From positions 1 to 35,503 of the forward strand of contig NZ_WNKT01000040.1 of NCBI RefSeq assembly GCF_009720725.1: DNA of 35,503 nucleotides, given 5' to 3'. Source of the DNA: Allochromatium palmeri (GTDB lineage: Bacteria; Pseudomonadota; Gammaproteobacteria; Chromatiales; Chromatiaceae). The notes under the pieces are model-generated. The model was not told the origin of the DNA. It made no database searches and saw only the letters and a list, made by a program, of their open reading frames with translations. Below, in pieces: positions 34,988 through 35,503 of this stretch. A program made the position numbers and the translations under genes. The stretch's first letter is position 1, and every line of letters starts with the position of its first letter.

Positions 34988-35251
34988 CTATTCCGGCTTT
35001 TGCGCATCGTCCTCGATCGTTCTGGCCCGTGACAGGGCTGTAGCCACCATGCCGGCGGGGATGGCGACGATGCCCAGACCGACGAAGAGCACGAGGGCAG
35101 TGAAAATCCGACCGCCCGCCGTGATCGGATAGACATCCCCATAGCCCACGGTCGTCAGGGTCGCCACCGCCCACCACAGACTATGGAACACCGACTGGAA
35201 GGCTTCGGGCTGGGCTTCGTGCTCGAAGTAGTAGATGCCGACGGCGGCTAG
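34988..35251 (-). pseudogene. 3' fragment of a potassium channel gene, cut by an insertion sequence
   Basis: The frame reads back from the TAG at 34988 to about 35251 as the last transmembrane segment, pore and C-terminus of a two- or six-helix potassium channel: an IYYFEHEAQPEAFQSVFHS lead-in, then LWWAVATLTTVGYGDVYPIT with the TVGYGD selectivity filter, then a final helix. Everything upstream (voltage-sensor or first helix) is gone, and in this frame a TGA lies just inside the neighbouring IS630 sequence. The only internal start is a GTG at 35191, which would give 67 residues without a full pore module. A gene broken by IS insertion is the simplest explanation. Confidence 0.8.
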
Positions 35252-35503
35252 TACCGCGCACCTTAAGTTGACTGGACAATTTCATGCCATCAGCGGCTTG
35301 CCGATATAGGTCCAGCGAAACGGCTTGGCGAGGGTCTGGTTGAAGAAATCGATGAACTCAAGGAGGCGTTGCTTGAGTTCATCAGTGGAGGCGAAGCGCG
35401 CGCGCTTGAGCAACCGACGGGTGAGAATACCGAACCAGATCTCGACCTGATTGAGCCAGGAACAGTGCTTGGGAGTATAAACAAAGCGGATGCGATGGGC
35501 GGG
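35249..35503 (-). mobile_element. IS630-family insertion sequence, one end only
   Basis: Potassium-channel coding homology stops at a TA dinucleotide at 35249-35250, and a 31-bp non-coding stretch then leads to an IS630-type transposase. IS630 elements insert at and duplicate TA, so this is the likely junction; TA at 35252-35253 is an alternative. The terminal inverted repeat would lie in 35251-35281; its partner is beyond the window end and cannot be compared. Confidence 0.75.
35282..35503 (-). CDS. IS630-family transposase, C-terminal part (continues past window)
   Basis: The last 73 codons of a DDE transposase, open to the window edge. The translation includes FVYTPKHCSWLNQVEIWFGIL, where the Glu of QVEIWF is the third catalytic acidic residue of the IS630/Tc1-like DDE triad, then RRLLKRARFASTDELK and the C-terminal LAKPFRWTYIGKPL typical of this family. 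The stop (TGA at 35284-35282) lies 31 bp from the presumed element end, as expected. The N-terminal helix-turn-helix and the first two Asp residues are outside the window. Whether the element is complete cannot be judged. Confidence 0.9.
   Translation of the reverse strand, partial: PAHRIRFVYTPKHCSWLNQVEIWFGILTRRLLKRARFASTDELKQRLLEFIDFFNQTLAKPFRWTYIGKPLMA

Overview
The window looks like chromosomal DNA of a GC-rich gammaproteobacterium. The gene set (aerobic hemF, purK-purE, twin pilT-pilU motors, a ferredoxin-type indolepyruvate oxidoreductase operon, a large chemosensory and two-component block, a TAXI-TRAP transporter with a universal stress protein) would fit a purple sulfur bacterium of the Chromatiaceae. 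That placement is inference from recalled protein families; no search was run. Coding density is high and no gene-free stretch exceeds about 250 bases. No rRNA, tRNA or CRISPR array was seen.

Layout. (1) 1-3166, plus: tail of a lipopolysaccharide-type operon: a heptosyltransferase-like GT9 cut by the window edge, then two GT4 glycosyltransferases joined by 4-bp stop/start overlaps. (2) 3179-3966: a higBA toxin-antitoxin module with its own probably leaderless promoter, then an unexplained 35-codon ORF. (3) 4010-7570: hemF (minus), divergent from a membrane-anchored penicillin-acylase-family hydrolase (plus). (4) 7713-11710, plus: purK-purE, then pilT and pilU. (5) 11720-20373, minus: four signalling genes in one apparent operon, in transcription order a soluble hybrid histidine kinase, a poly-HAMP chemoreceptor, a receiver-PP2C phosphatase and a receiver-HD-GYP phosphodiesterase. 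(6) 20501-25880, plus: iorA-iorB-paaK-ACT-paaK, then a secreted DUF4412-like protein to 26716. (7) 26759-27462, minus: Phd/VapC-type toxin-antitoxin pair. (8) 27713-31541, plus: TAXI solute-binding protein, a terminator-like hairpin, fused TRAP permease, UspA. (9) 31577-34318, minus: large MscS-type channel; then a MNT-HEPN pair whose HEPN member is short; then the 3' piece of a potassium channel gene cut by an IS630-family element that runs off the window end.

How the parts work together. Region 6 is the most coherent metabolic unit: IorAB interconverts aryl-pyruvates and aryl-acetyl-CoA with ferredoxin, two AMP-forming ligases interconvert aryl-acetates and aryl-acetyl-CoA, and a tandem-ACT protein could sense an aromatic amino acid. 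It could degrade aromatic amino acids or, in a cell rich in reduced ferredoxin, rebuild them from aryl-acetates. Region 5 appears to join phosphorelay, chemoreceptor and cyclic-di-GMP outputs in one transcript. Three toxin-antitoxin-like modules and one insertion sequence sit at the joints between conserved blocks, suggesting that these joints are where accessory DNA has entered.
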